Assembly (NCBI GenBank): GCA_030015575.1
Contig: CM057337.1
Coordinates: 339,460,583-339,524,582 of the forward strand
Source: Agapanthus africanus
Lineage: Eukaryota > Streptophyta > Magnoliopsida > Asparagales > Amaryllidaceae
DNA: 64,000 nucleotides
Direction of reading: 5' to 3'
Shown here: one piece after another, positions 30,459 to 42,641 of the stretch
Layout: each line of letters opens with the position of its first letter
Numbering within the stretch: position 1 is the first letter of the stretch
Made by a program: the position numbers and the translations under genes
Notes under the pieces: model-generated
The model's input: the letters and a program-made list of their open reading frames with translations, nothing else
Database searches by the model: none
What the model was told of the DNA's origin: nothing

Positions 30459-33400
30459 ATCTCCCACTTGCACTCAAGGCTAATTATTGCGATGTTGCAT
30501 ACTCACAGCCCGTGTGATACCGAACACCTAACTCCTCTACTAATCAGTCTCACAAAGCCTGTTTACGAAACTATTGCGTTCGAGGAATAGCCTCAGTGAG
30601 TGGATCCGCCCTGATGTTTCTTTCTATGTCTCTCTTTATCTCAAGTTCGCGGAGAAAGCCATCTCCCGAAATGAGCAATACCTGTCTTAGAATGTGTCTG
30701 GATATCTGATGGGACCTAGTTCATAAATGAACTCCAAATCCAAACTTCTTAGACTGTATCGTCAACTGAACTTAATCAGTATCCTGCGCCATGCCTCCCT
30801 CAGTATCCGCCTGAACCGCCTGTCCAAAATACTGCCCCTCGTCGGAGGGAAAACTATAACTCTGACAGCCACTCTGTCAACCAGGTCACCTTGGAAGCCT
30901 GGAATGATAACCGTCTCCTGAAAGAGGCTGTCATTATCATATCCCTAGAACATCCACTTATGTTCTAAAACTGCTTCCGAATGTTTCTCCAGGATTGGAT
31001 CAATATCAACTTATTGCATCTCGTGCCAAAACAACATCTGTTGTGGTACTTGACATCTCATGATTGACTCAATTGCCTAAGCAAGTGATCTGCCAATCAT
31101 GTACGTCCCTCTCCCCTTTAGTCTGTAAGACACCTTTAGAGAGGGTGACTCCATCACCTGCAGGTACACTACCGTACCAGGAGTCGTCCATTCTAAATAC
31201 CTCTAGAATGCCGTCTAAGTATCCTGATTGGGATACTTCCCAAATCTAGATCTAAAACCATAGATCTAGTAACCAGAATGTATAATATAATATCCAAGTC
31301 TTATGTGGAGAAACTACTGTGTGACAACCAAAGTATAACCGATCGTAGTATAGGAACATCACTTCCTACTCTGTGTATGTTATCCATATACCAGGACATC
31401 ACACCCTACTACCTTCTTAACAGATCCATCCCCTATTCTGATGAAGTCAAACCTATGACTGTCAGATCAGAAATAGATGATCTATCTCCGCTATATCTGC
31501 TTTAGTCTATAAATAGACATAAGCCACTTGTCCACTATGCTTCCGCTGCTCCCACTGACTACGACAACCCTCTGGCAGAGTCATATAGACATACACTTCT
31601 AAAGCTAGTTCAGAACGACGCTATACTCATCCTCCTACCGGGTCTCACAGCCTGGAACAACAGCAATGACAAGTCTGGGTAAACAAGAACCTCCCTGTCA
31701 CCGTCCTTAAGGCTACCGGAGTACCTCTCGGGTGCCTGAGGTTACCCACCATATCTGCGTAGTGGCTAATGGAATGTCAAACCAGAATGAATCTTTAGGT
31801 TCTTATCAAATCTTCAGTAATCGTTTGCGGTTCTGAAATCACTTCTAGTTCTACCATACTCCTACTACTGTTTTCTGAATAATCCATTTTTATTAAAACT
31901 GTGGCGAGTCAAGAACAATATCACTATTGATCTTCCAGATGGTAGAAAGTCAACCCTCGTCATAGCCTGGGTCAACCCACAAACAGCCATTACAGAAACG
32001 TGCCTTGAGTCATCCAGAGTCTGGTTTTAAGCATAAGCCGGACAACTCCCCGTACCTTAACATCGTTAAGATACGAACTGTTCTATATCCAATATAGAAA
32101 CAGAGGCACTGATTTAATTGAACCAGATTCAAATCATGCAGCTATCTCCAGTGCATGTTAACTAAATGGAGAGAGGCCGACCAGCATTACTCAACTTAGG
32201 AGCACTTCCAATTATGAGTAACCTAAAAGAGAAGCAAGTTCTCTTAATCATTACTATCAACTGAATACCATTCACAAGCATCTACATCTTTGATCACCTT
32301 GAAGAATCCCGATACTTGCAACACCTGGTTCTTTACTTTATTCTTATACCTGCAACTTCTCAAAACTTGGACCTTGTGTTTCTACGAAACACATGTCTAA
32401 GAGCTAGAGAAGTCACGAGTAATCCGAATATAGTACGAGGACCAACCCCTCTGTTTTCATGGACACTGGACAACATACAATACTCTGTATAAGTCCCCTG
32501 AGTTGAATAACACATTCCCTGTGTGTCGTAGGTTGAAAACTGTACTATGGTTATGAAGAATTACACCGCTGTTTAATGCTCCTTACCTAACCATCCACTA
32601 ATATAGGTATATGTCATAGACATAATCTCAAAAAGATATATCTCACTCTATAAAAATAGACGTACAGATATATCAATTTGAAATTGGTGCATAATAACGG
32701 ATATTCAAAACCAAATATTTGCCGTCCGACAAACAACCCAGGCGATTTCCTCAAATATCACCAATTACAACAAATCCCGATATAATGAGGATGATCACCT
32801 AATTCCCAAAAACTTACTCCCACTCATCATCTGTAAAACCATACAGATGTGAGAATCATACCTGGTAAATACATATTCTGGAGTAAGTGTCTAATTGGGA
32901 AATCAGTTTTCTATTAACAGTACACGGTGAAACTGAAACATTGAAATGTTTCATAGGGGTATCCTGGAATTCCTAGTAATACCTCTTCCATTATCCAGAT
33001 TCACAATTGTAACCGTATATTTCTTTGCCATCTCTCCACATCCCTTCATATGTCTTTAGTCATTACCTTCTGTACACCCTCTTAGGCTAAATGGTTTTCT
33101 TCCTTCCCTACCGTTTGGCACCAGCCTATGGTTTGGAAGAAGACTATCCAATAAGCATAATGGGTGTACTGTCCTAATCCTAGGAGCACTCACAACCAGA
33201 GAGAAGGTGAAGATAAAAGACAACCAAATAAACCTTATTCCTATTTCTCCTAATAAACCTTATTCATGTTTCTCCTGAACCAGAATCCATCCCCGAACTG
33301 GAACAAGTTCCTTTCGAGTTCGTATATAACCATACGATGGAATATCCAATAAACTGTGGATCTTCGTAGTGATACGGAGTGTCCGGGAGAAATACAAAGG

Positions 33401-36216
33401 TGAAGTGGGAGTGGTAATGAAATACTTGGTTTGGTCGTGAATAGCAGTCGCAATTTACTTTGCCCTATTACTAATCCCTTTATTTGTCTTAACTTAATAC
33501 CTTCTGCACGCCTTTTAGGCTAAATGGTTTTCTTCATTCCCCACCTTTCGGCACCTGCCTATGGTTTGGAAGAAGACTATCCAATTGGCATAATATGTGT
33601 ACTATCTCCTAAACCAAGGAGTACTCGCAACCTGAGAGAAGGTAAGAGGAAAAGACAACTCAATAGTCCTATTCGTTTTCTCCAGAACCAGAAACCATCC
33701 TCGAATAAATTCCTTCGAGTTCGTATATAACCATAAGATGGTTTTATCCAATAGAAGTGGATGTTCGTAGTAATACGGGGTGTCCTGGAGAAAAGGGTAA
33801 AAGTAGGAGTGGCAATGAGGTATGCAACTCTGAAAATCCAAAAGTCAGTCTTATAAGAAGGTTCGGTCAACTTGGTTACTGAGTCATAGTCAAGGGTCGG
33901 GTCATGGTCGCTGCCAAAGAGAGAGAGAAAAGAAACACTCAGCGTGCACTCTAATCCAGATCAGAATGGTTATCAATTTATCTAATCAGGAAACGTCTCA
34001 CTGTACCGTCAAATTCTCCTCCAAACCTGAAAGAAGAATTAGTCGGGATCACCCGAGGAGTAAACCAACTCATCAGTGGGAATCATGATCCAACTATCAT
34101 CGCATGATAACATGACGGAATCCGCTCACGTTAACACACTCCAGAAGGTATGCGCATATCTGGCAAGTTTCAATTTCTTTAGAAACTCCCGATGTGATTT
34201 TTACCCTATGCTCTTATGACCTTGACTTTGGCCAACAAATCATAAGTCACATGTCAAGTTCTACCCGTCATTCTCCAAGTTGATTTGAACCCACTCGTAC
34301 CTACCCTTGACTTTGGCCAACAAGGCAGTATGACTGTCCCAAACCAACGCATCTACCTATGCTGCAGAAAAGTAACAAATAGCTACCATACACTATGCCT
34401 TGACTTTGGCCAACAAACATAGCATGAATACTACGTGCTACCCGTCTGAAATGACGGAGGGCTATGAATGGTTTTTGGCGAAAAACCTTTAACGTAATGA
34501 ACTTGATATCGTTGAAGGAACCGGATAGCTTTTATAAAAATATAGTGGCAAAAACCTTTACTAAAGAGGTCACTCCCGGTGAAGGGATCTCGGCTCTTTC
34601 CCTGTAGAATGAGGTGCAGGATATTCCAACTGAATTCCATGATGCAAAGCAAAAGTAATCGACTATAGTGAAGTTATTACCCTGATGCAAACTTCTGTCC
34701 AAGGGGTCACTCCCGGTGAAGGGATCTCGGCCCTTACCTCGTCGACTGAGGTGCTGGATATTCATAACCGAATACCACTGTGCAAAACAAAAGAAAACGC
34801 TCTTGCAATAACAGCTTTTTTTTAAAAATGTTCCAACAACATCAGAATAGGTTTGTTTAGCTTGCATTGATCCGAATCAATACAGTCCCATCAATTGATC
34901 AAACCAATAAAGAACGAAAATAATGATGTACGTATATGCCATCCGCATTCGCCACTCGGTCCCGTCATCACCCGTTAGGTTACTTAACTAACGACAGAGC
35001 AGGGACTGGACTACCGTGGATGCAAAACATATACAACATCTACTAGTATATATATCAATATATAATATTCGCTCAAGGCGTGATAAAATGCAACATCACA
35101 GAGAGTAATAAGCATCACAGAACAATACAGATATCTGGGATCCCTGGGTTTCATAGAGTCGCTACTGAAACCCGACGTTCTCCTGGTCGTGTGGATAGCC
35201 TGTGCAATGAAAATCCTAGACCCCTACGGGCGCGGCAAGTCACCCGCCAAAACCTGAAGCGAGGCATCCCCGTTCAGCAACGTGAATGGACCACCCAGCA
35301 CTTCACGGAATCCGGTAACTTAGGCATCCCTCCTTGGGTCAACCTATACCCCCTACGAGTGCGGTGAATAGCTCGCCAATTCTAGAGTAAAGCCCTATCC
35401 GTCTCAACGCCATGAGATGCGGGCCCGTTGCCCTCTAGACCCCGGCTACCCGTGCACCCCTTCGCGGGGTAATCCTAGTACAGAAAGTAAAATATACAAC
35501 GGGTACATCGACCTCAGCCCGGTCGTGCCCCAAAAGAATAATATACAAATAGACAGTAACGGCAGTCCACATATCGGACACTCGCACCGCAATATTAAAT
35601 GTACATAAAAAAAAAACCAAACTGTACTAACATTGCATCCAGGCTATCCGCACGACAAATCCGCAACATCACAGCACAACACAGAACATCAACGTGAATG
35701 TCACGTTCGCAAATCCGTCTAAAAGGGCTATAGCAGTTAGATAGGATGTACCGATCAAATGACACTCACGGTCGCAGATATAATGTAAATATTGTGAACT
35801 AACATGTTTAAAATTTTCGATCGACTAAATTTCCCGAAGCGGGCCCCAAGCACAACTGTAGCACTCAAAAATATCTGGGCCCAAAAATAATATACCAGAA
35901 ACCCTATTTCCATGTCAGAGAGCCACTGTAAAAATTTGATGCAGTGAAGCCAAATTTCGGCGGCGGATCCGCGGCCGAAAGGTGGTTTTGGCTGCTGATC
36001 CGCCGCGCTAGAGTAACTTCAGCCTACCAAATTTTCATAGATTGCATAAAAATACCCTGCACGTATTTTTACAATGTACCAAATAATTTTTAGAGCACAG
36101 AAAAATTCAACAGAAAGTACGACATGGAAACGCGGTTCTTGGAAAATCCGTTCGATCGAACTTGTAAACACGTTAGAGCAAGCTAGACTAGGTTAATGGC
36201 GTAGCTCTGATACCAG
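30459..36216 (-). mobile_element. LARD-A internal region, no coding capacity
   Basis: These 5758 bp lie between the LTRs. The longest open frames are about 110 codons, none shared as an intact frame with LARD-B, and no gag, protease, RT or integrase motif is visible. It aligns throughout with the reverse complement of 44935-50664. Shared features are a duplicated block of about 430-bp period (near 33090-33450 and 33520-33870), two copies of TCACTCCCGGTGAAGGGATC (34570 and 34708) and three CTTGACTTTGGCCAACAA units (34222-34420). The primer site TGGTATCAGAGC lies at 36204-36215 on the minus strand. Confidence 0.88.
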
Positions 36217-38101
36217 TGTAAGTACACGGCAGCGCCCCGGCCGTCAATCCGACGCCGGAATGCGGAAACGAAACTTTTACAAAACTTGTAAACCGGCACT
36301 ACCGCGCACTAAAAACCCGGATCGGGCCATTAACCTAATCCTAGCAAACTAGAGAATGGGTAGAAAGCTATACCGAGCGATCCGTGTCCTTCGGTCTTCG
36401 GCCTCCATCCCGATCTCCTCGCGGAATCTCCAGTCTTCATCTCCTCGTCGGAACGGGCACCACATCGCCGGGTTCTTTTACGGGCTCCCACCTCTGTACC
36501 GAGGCAACTCGGGCACGAAGTTGGCGAGTCGACGTGTCCAAGAATACTGTAGGCTAGTGTCGATCACTTTGTCTCATGGGGTTATGAAGTTGCCATTTAA
36601 GATGGAGGAAATGAACGATGGAGATAATCTTTATGAACTTTGGTGTAAGCTAAAATGAGAAGAAGAATTTTCCCACTTCACAAAAATGAACCCCTCTACA
36701 AATGCTAATTTGCACATTTGCAAATTAGCCTCTCCATCAGAAAAATCCGGTCATGAAGGAACAAAGGAAAACTGGCCGAAACGGAATACAAACTGGCAAC
36801 TTCAAAAAACTGATCCCGTAATAAATTACAGCAAAACCCCGCGACTGTATATACATGCCCGCATTTGTATTTCGACTGAATACAAATCAAAGAGACAAAA
36901 TCTACACTGTACAATACTAGGATCCGGCTTAAACCAAAGCCCGCTAGTATTATCCGTCTGATCATGATCCGTACAATACCGCACGTATATGATCGAACCC
37001 TGCCATATCTCCATACGGCCTCTACAGTGTTTCGCCCGAAACTTGAGCAACTGTCTGTGGGGGACTCTAAAGACTCGTCAATACTTTTGGCTGTGGATTT
37101 AACCACTAGCACGTCAAAGGTATTAGCCATACGTAACGGGCTACCAGGTATTGACCAAAAGGGACGTCGATGAGCGAACTCATCCTGACACCCTACTGAG
37201 CCTGTCAGTGACAATATCCGTACAGTCCGGTCCGTTCTTCTATGAGCATCGCATGGCGGGCCTAGAGGGTTGGTAAAAGTCAGACCCCCAAAAGCGGTAC
37301 AAGTCGTGTCGGAGTGTAGCCCAGAACACCTTGAGATATTACGGGAATACCTACCAGTAAATCTCCAGCCTTGGCCAAGGACTTCGTGTAATGGCTCTCC
37401 TAGACACAGCGCGACCTCAACCCCAATACCGGAAGAGACGAACCCCTGAAGATCCGCTCACTGCCTCCATGTGGCTCGGGACTGTACCCAACTAAAACCT
37501 ATTTGCAAGACTCCTTTAAGCCGTGGTAAGGTAGTAATCAAAGCACAGTGGGAACTCACACGAGACAAATGACAATCTCAGGTCGATGAACTAACCTGTA
37601 CACATGTCACCAGGGAACTGCTATCTGACATCTGGTATAAGACCAACTAGCATGTTCCCGGCGAGTCCTGTCCGGTGTACTCATAACCCAATGAGCACCT
37701 GTATACTTCTTAGGTGAACCAACTGACACCAGTGGCTTGTGAGACCGGCCACCGCCCCTCGTCGGGGTCTCGACTGTATACACTAGTCTACTCTGGAGTA
37801 TCGATGCCCTGTCTCGAAACTCCTACGACTAGAGACCTTTTAAGGATGTGCTTATAGACCCCAGCTCCCACGTATATGATCGCCCTCATACTGTTAGCAG
37901 TCAAGCAAGAATCCTAAGGGCTCTATCAACGTGCAATAGTGACTTATAAGGTTACCTAAAGCAGTACACGATGATAAAAATAAACCAGATAGCATACTAT
38001 CATCTTGAGTGAGACTGTCCTACCGGTATTGGTCCTCCCTCAATCATTGCAATCATGTGCCTGTGATCCAATAATTGACTCTATGGGCACTATCTCCAAC
38101 A
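36217..38101 (-). mobile_element. LARD-A 5' LTR (1885 bp)
   Basis: It runs from TGTAAGTACACGG to ATCTCCAACA in plus orientation. Its length equals the rejoined 3' LTR exactly. It is 408 bp shorter than the LARD-B LTR, which has extra sequence around 44080-44560 and a small internal duplication (43733-43870). Confidence 0.93.
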
Positions 38102-39745
38102 ACAAACACCTTCATTCACTTGTGTTTTCATCCGTTTCGAGATATTTCGTCGATACCTTTCCGCTGGTTCTCCGTGTACAAAGATAGATTAGATGTTCAT
38201 TTCAACGTTGTTTCACAGCTTTGAAATGATTATCTATTCTATTACAGTGTACTTGGAGAACAGTGGGGAGGTGCTGCCGAAATGTACTCGAAACGGTTGA
38301 AAGCACAAGTGATGGGTGTTCCCTCTATACATTCTTAATGGGATAGAAACCTTGCCCCCGATAGCCGGAACACACACATACAACAAGAATACAAAACAAT
38401 CGCATAATTAGAGAGTGATTCGAGATGTTCAAGTTAAAACCAATATATGATACTCGATGATAATATGAAACCTTTATATTCTCATCGATATTCATATATG
38501 AAACTAAAAGCGCCACTTAGTGTCCGTCTATCGGTTAACATACGTGTGATGTTCGTCGTGACATAGAACTATACGAAGGTTGTTAAATATCGGACGATAT
38601 AGCTTGATACTAACAACAATCGTATAGTCTATGTGACGAGAAAATTCAATCGTATGGTAACCGATAGATTTGTCCCGTGTGGACAAGTTAAGAATGTATA
38701 AAGCAAACACCTTCATTTATTTGTGTTTTCATCCGTTTCGAGATATTTCGTCGGTACCTTTCCACTGGTTCTCCGTGTACAAAGATAGATTAGATGTTCA
38801 TTTCAACGTTGTTTCACAGCTTTGAAATGATTATCTATTCTATTACAGTGTACTCGGAGAACAGCGGGGAGGTGCTTCCGAAATTCACTCGAAACGGTTG
38901 AAATCACAAGTGATGGGTGTTCGCTCTATACATTCTTAATGGGATAGAAGCCTTACCCCCGACAGCCGGAACACACACATAAAACAAGAATACACAACAA
39001 ACGCATAATTAGAGAGTGATTCGAGATGTTCAAGTTAAAACCAATATATGATACTCGATGATATTATGAAACCTTCATATTCTCATCGATACTCATATAT
39101 GAAACTAAAAGCGCCACTTAGTCCCCGTCTATCGGTTAATATACGTGCGATGTTCGTCGTGACATAGAACTATACGAAGGTTGTTAAATATCGGATGATA
39201 TAGCTCGATACTAACAACCGTCGTATAGTCTGTGCGATGAGAAAATTCAATCGTATGGTAACCGATAGATTTGTCCCGTGTGGACAAGTTAGGAATGTAT
39301 AAAGCAAACACCTTCATTCACTTGTGTTTTCATCCGTTTTGAGATATTTCGTCGGTACCTTTCCGCTGGTTCTCCGTGTACAAATATAGATTAGATGTTC
39401 ATTTCAACGTTGTTTCACAGATTTGAAATGATTATCTATTCTATTACAGTGTACTCGGAGAACAGCGGGGAGGTGCTGCCGAAATTTACTCGAAACGGTT
39501 GAAAGCACAAGTGATGGGTGTTCGCTCTATACATTCTTAATGAGATAGAATCCTTACCCCCGACAGCCGGAACACACACATACAACAAGAATACACAACA
39601 ATCGCATAATTAGAGAGTGATTCGAGATGTTCAAGTTAAAACCAATATATGATACTCGATGATAATATAAAACCTTCTTATTCTCATCGATACTCATATA
39701 TAAAACTAAAAGCGCCACTTAGTCCTCGTCTATCGGTTAACATAC
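38102..39745 (+). repeat. CACTA 601-bp tandem repeat, about 2.7 units
   Basis: Units begin with CAAACACCTTCATT at 38104, 38704 and 39305; the last is cut at about 39745. With the piece at 4443-4775 the array held about 3.3 units. Each complete unit holds the long inverted repeat described for 4594-4737. Short open frames recurring at 600-bp spacing on the minus strand are by-products of the array. Confidence 0.9.
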
Positions 39746-39886
39746 GTTCGATAATTTATTCTTTTCAACGACAAACGCACACACAAAGCATATACACGGA
39801 TTTTCTCCTTTGTCAGTAACTATCCCGTTCTTATATTTCTCAATATAGTCACCATAACCTACAATTTATATGTTATACAGTCTAAC
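39746..39886 (+). promoter_or_regulatory. Leader/promoter region of the CACTA transposase
   Basis: About 140 bp of A/T-rich sequence lies between the repeat array and the first ATG. I see TATATG near 39868 but no convincing core promoter, so the assignment is positional. Confidence 0.3.
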
Positions 39887-42184
39887 ATGGCCCATGGGTA
39901 CGTCAGAGTTAAGGACTGGATCTATGTGGATTGGCAACAACGTATGCAACCTAAGTTTGTCACAGGAGTTGCTGCTTTCATTGAATTTGCACGCGCACAT
40001 AATAAGATCATAATAGAGAAGATTCTCTGTCCGTGCGATAGATGTGGCAATAAGTACTGGCAGAAGGTAGAATTGGCAGAGCTTCATATTGTAAAACATG
40101 GGTTTAATAGACTTTATACAACTTGGAAATATCACGGGGAAGGAGAAGAATGCAGTACTGCGGCAGAAGAAGAAGGAGAACACGATAATGCGGCAGGAGA
40201 AGAAGAATTCGGTAATGCGGCAGAAGGAGAAGACGGTAATTTATTTCCATCAGAAGAAATTGAGGATATGGTAGAGGCTGCCCTAGGTGAATCTATTCGT
40301 ACCGAAGATGACATTCCTTCTGGTCAAGGACCGCGTGCGGATAAATATGAAAATTTCATGAATGATGCTAGAAAACCAATTTATGAGAATGCGAAGTATT
40401 CCACCCTCTAATGGTTCGTCCAACTTTTCCAGATTAAGTGCCTAAATGGAATGAGCAACAAGTCATTCACAATGCTTCTTTTGTTCTTGAAAGATTCTAT
40501 GCCCCCGGGAAATAACGTGCCCGACAGCTGGTACGGAGCCCAGAAGATGATGTCTGATTTGGGTCTAAAGTGCGAGAAGATTCAAGTATGTCCTAAAAAT
40601 TGCGTGTTGTACCGGAAAGAGAATTCAGATTTGAAAGAGTGTCCAACATACGGAGAGGCCAGGTATAAGCCGAAAGATTCTGATAAGAAGCCTGATATAC
40701 CTGTCAAGATAGCACGATACTTTCCCATAACACAGAGGCTACAGAGGCTATTCAGGTGCAAGAAAACAGCCGAGGCAATGATTTGGCATCACCGTGCTCC
40801 TCCAAGTGAAGATGGAAAAATGAGCCATACAAGAGATTCACCGGCATGGAAGGATTTCGATAGGAGGTACGCAATATTCAGTAGCGATCCTCGCAATGTC
40901 CGGCTCGGACTGGCTACTGATGGCTTCTGCCCATTCAACTATATGGCTGGAAGTCACAGCACATGGCCCGTTGTAATGATAATTTATAATCTGTCGCCTT
41001 GATTGGCTATGGACCAATCATACTTTATGATGCCTCTTCTTATCGATGGACCAAACTCACTGGGGAACAATATCGACGTCTATCTCCGATCTCTGATCGA
41101 GGAGTTGAAATCTTTGTTCATTGATGATGTAGAGACATATGATGCAAACACAAATACAACCTTCATACTGCGTGCGGCTTTAATATGGACAATTAATGAC
41201 TTTCCTACGTATGGAATGCTATCAGGTTGGTCCGTACATGGTCACAAAGCATGTCCTCATTGCCATGAACACACAACATCGAAATTCTTGAATTTTAGTA
41301 GGAAGGTTTGTTATTGCGGCCATCGACGTTTCCTGCCTCCAGACCCCCCCTATAGGTTTGACACGGTTCACTTTGATGGTCATCAGGAGCTTCTTGGACT
41401 TCTATCCCCATTGTCCGGAGAGGACGTGACTGCTAAATGGGATGGTTACAATAATGTGACCTTCAGGATGGATCCGACGAAACAGGTCAAACCACCATTT
41501 TGGAACAAGTTAAGCATTTTCTTCGAGCTTCCGTACTGGTCAACAAATTTAGTGTGTCATTGTCTGGACGTCATGCATATAGAGAATAGAGTATCAGAGC
41601 TCATACTTAACTTGCTTCTTTGTAAAGACGGGAAATCGAAAGACAACCTGAATGCTCGGATGGATCTACAAGAGTGGGGAATAAGAAGTGAATTGCACCC
41701 TAGACCGGTAGCGGGTAAACCGGGCAAGTTTGTACTTCCCAATACCGCTTATCATATGTCACAACCGGAGAAGAAAAGATTCCTGCAGGTGTTGCATGAT
41801 TTGAAAGTTCCCATAGGTTTCTCAGGATCATTCAGCAAGAAAATAAAAATTGTGAAGGGCAAGATCGATGGGCTGAAAAGTCATGATCACCATGTTATCG
41901 TGGAGCACCTTCTTCTATTAGCCCTCAGGACTTCTCTCCCCGAATCGGTTGGTCTAGTAATCAACGACCTATGTTGTTTTTTCAGAGAGTTGTGTGCTAA
42001 AACACTGGAGGTTGTGACGCTGGATAAACTAGAAAATTCTATTGCATTGATACTTTGCAAGTTTGAGCGTATTTTCCCACCGTCATTCTTTGATATCATA
42101 ATACACTTGACGGTTCATCTTGCAACTGAGGCTAAGTTAGCCAGACCGGTACAATATCGATGGATGTATCCCGTCGAGAGGTAC
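39887..42184 (+). pseudogene. CACTA transposase (TNP2-like), exon 1
   Basis: The start MAHGYVRVKDWIYVDWQQRM is the N-terminal transposase-associated domain, with CPCDRCGNK as part of its zinc-binding motif. A Glu-rich linker (about residues 85-125) follows. Then comes the TNP2 transposase domain: YGAQKMMSDLGLKCEKIQVC, then AMIWHHRAPP, then WPVVMIIYNLSP, then GWSVHGHKACPHC, then LVCHCLDVMHIENRV, ending at PVERY. The whole exon is one frame with two in-frame stops, TAA at 40409-40411 and TGA at 41000-41002. The second falls where relatives have Trp. The donor GTGTAA at 42185 gives a phase-0 junction. The enzyme would cut and paste the CACTA element; this copy is dead. Confidence 0.9.
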
Positions 42185-42268
42185 GTGTAATTTTTCGTTT
42201 CGCGCAATTTATAAATTTATTGTTGTCCTGTATGCCCGTATTTATTTATTCAACATATTTTCATTAAG
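42185..42268 (+). other. CACTA transposase intron 1
   Basis: GTGTAA...TTAAG, 84 bp, contains in-frame stops and joins two phase-0 exons. The alternative donor GTACGT at 42181 would shift the frame, so I prefer 42185. Confidence 0.55.
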
Positions 42269-42528
42269 TACCTCTACACTCTTAAAAAGTATATACGCAA
42301 TAAAAATCGACCAGAGGGTTCTATCATGCAAGGTTATCTTCTTGATGAAGCAACCACATTTTGTTCCCGCTATCTGGACGAGAACATTGAGACAAGGCTT
42401 AACCGGCCTCGAAGAATTCAAGACGGGTCATATGGTAAAACCGAGTATAAAAGGGTAGACCCTATGTTTATCAACAAGATATACCGGTTTATCTTGCTTA
42501 ATTGCGTATGTCTTGAACAAATTAGAGA
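42269..42528 (+). pseudogene. CACTA transposase, exon 2
   Basis: It continues as YLYTLKKYIRNKNRPEGSIM, then DEATTFCSRYLDENIETRLN, the conserved region after the TNP2 core (DUF4218/DUF4216 area). The donor at 42529 is GTAAGT after codons for QIRE. No stop occurs within it. Confidence 0.82.
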
Positions 42529-42617
42529 GTAAGTTTTTTTTGATTAATTGTTATATCTGTGTTTGTGTGTGTATGAAATGATATAATATTAATGTCACCA
42601 TTATTTGTCAAAAACAG
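42529..42617 (+). other. CACTA transposase intron 2
   Basis: GTAAGT at 42529 and AAACAG at 42612-42617, 89 bp, T-rich. Splicing keeps the frame into exon 3. Confidence 0.65.
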
Positions 42618-42641
42618 AATTCATTTTAACGAGGTACGTGA
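42618..42641 (+). pseudogene. CACTA transposase exon 3, left fragment
   Basis: These 24 bases encode IHFNEVR and end in the target duplication CGTGA (42637-42641). Exon 3 resumes in frame at 52963 once LARD-B and one CGTGA are set aside, so LARD-B cut the coding sequence directly. Confidence 0.8.

Larger units (their letters stand above)
4776..38101 (-). mobile_element. LARD-A, non-autonomous LTR retrotransposon interrupted by a Tat element
   Basis: Read on the minus strand it starts TGTTGGAGATAG and ends ACTTACA. Its 5' LTR is 36217-38101 (1885 bp). Its 3' LTR is split into 4776-5582 and 29381-30458 (807 + 1078 = 1885 bp). The internal region is 30459-36216. Target duplications are GCAAA (4771-4775) and ACAAA (38102-38106), one base different. 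Without the Tat insertion it is about 9.5 kb. It has a tRNA-iMet primer site and the copia-type polypurine tract AAGTGGGAGAT but no gag or pol reading frame, so it must rely on another element's proteins. About 30 differences between the first 807 bp of the two LTRs make it the oldest complete insertion here apart from the CACTA host. Confidence 0.9.

Noticed and set aside
42181-42268. GTACGT donor for transposase intron 1
   Set aside because: It looks stronger than GTGTAA but would shift the frame into exon 2; the donor at 42185 preserves it.
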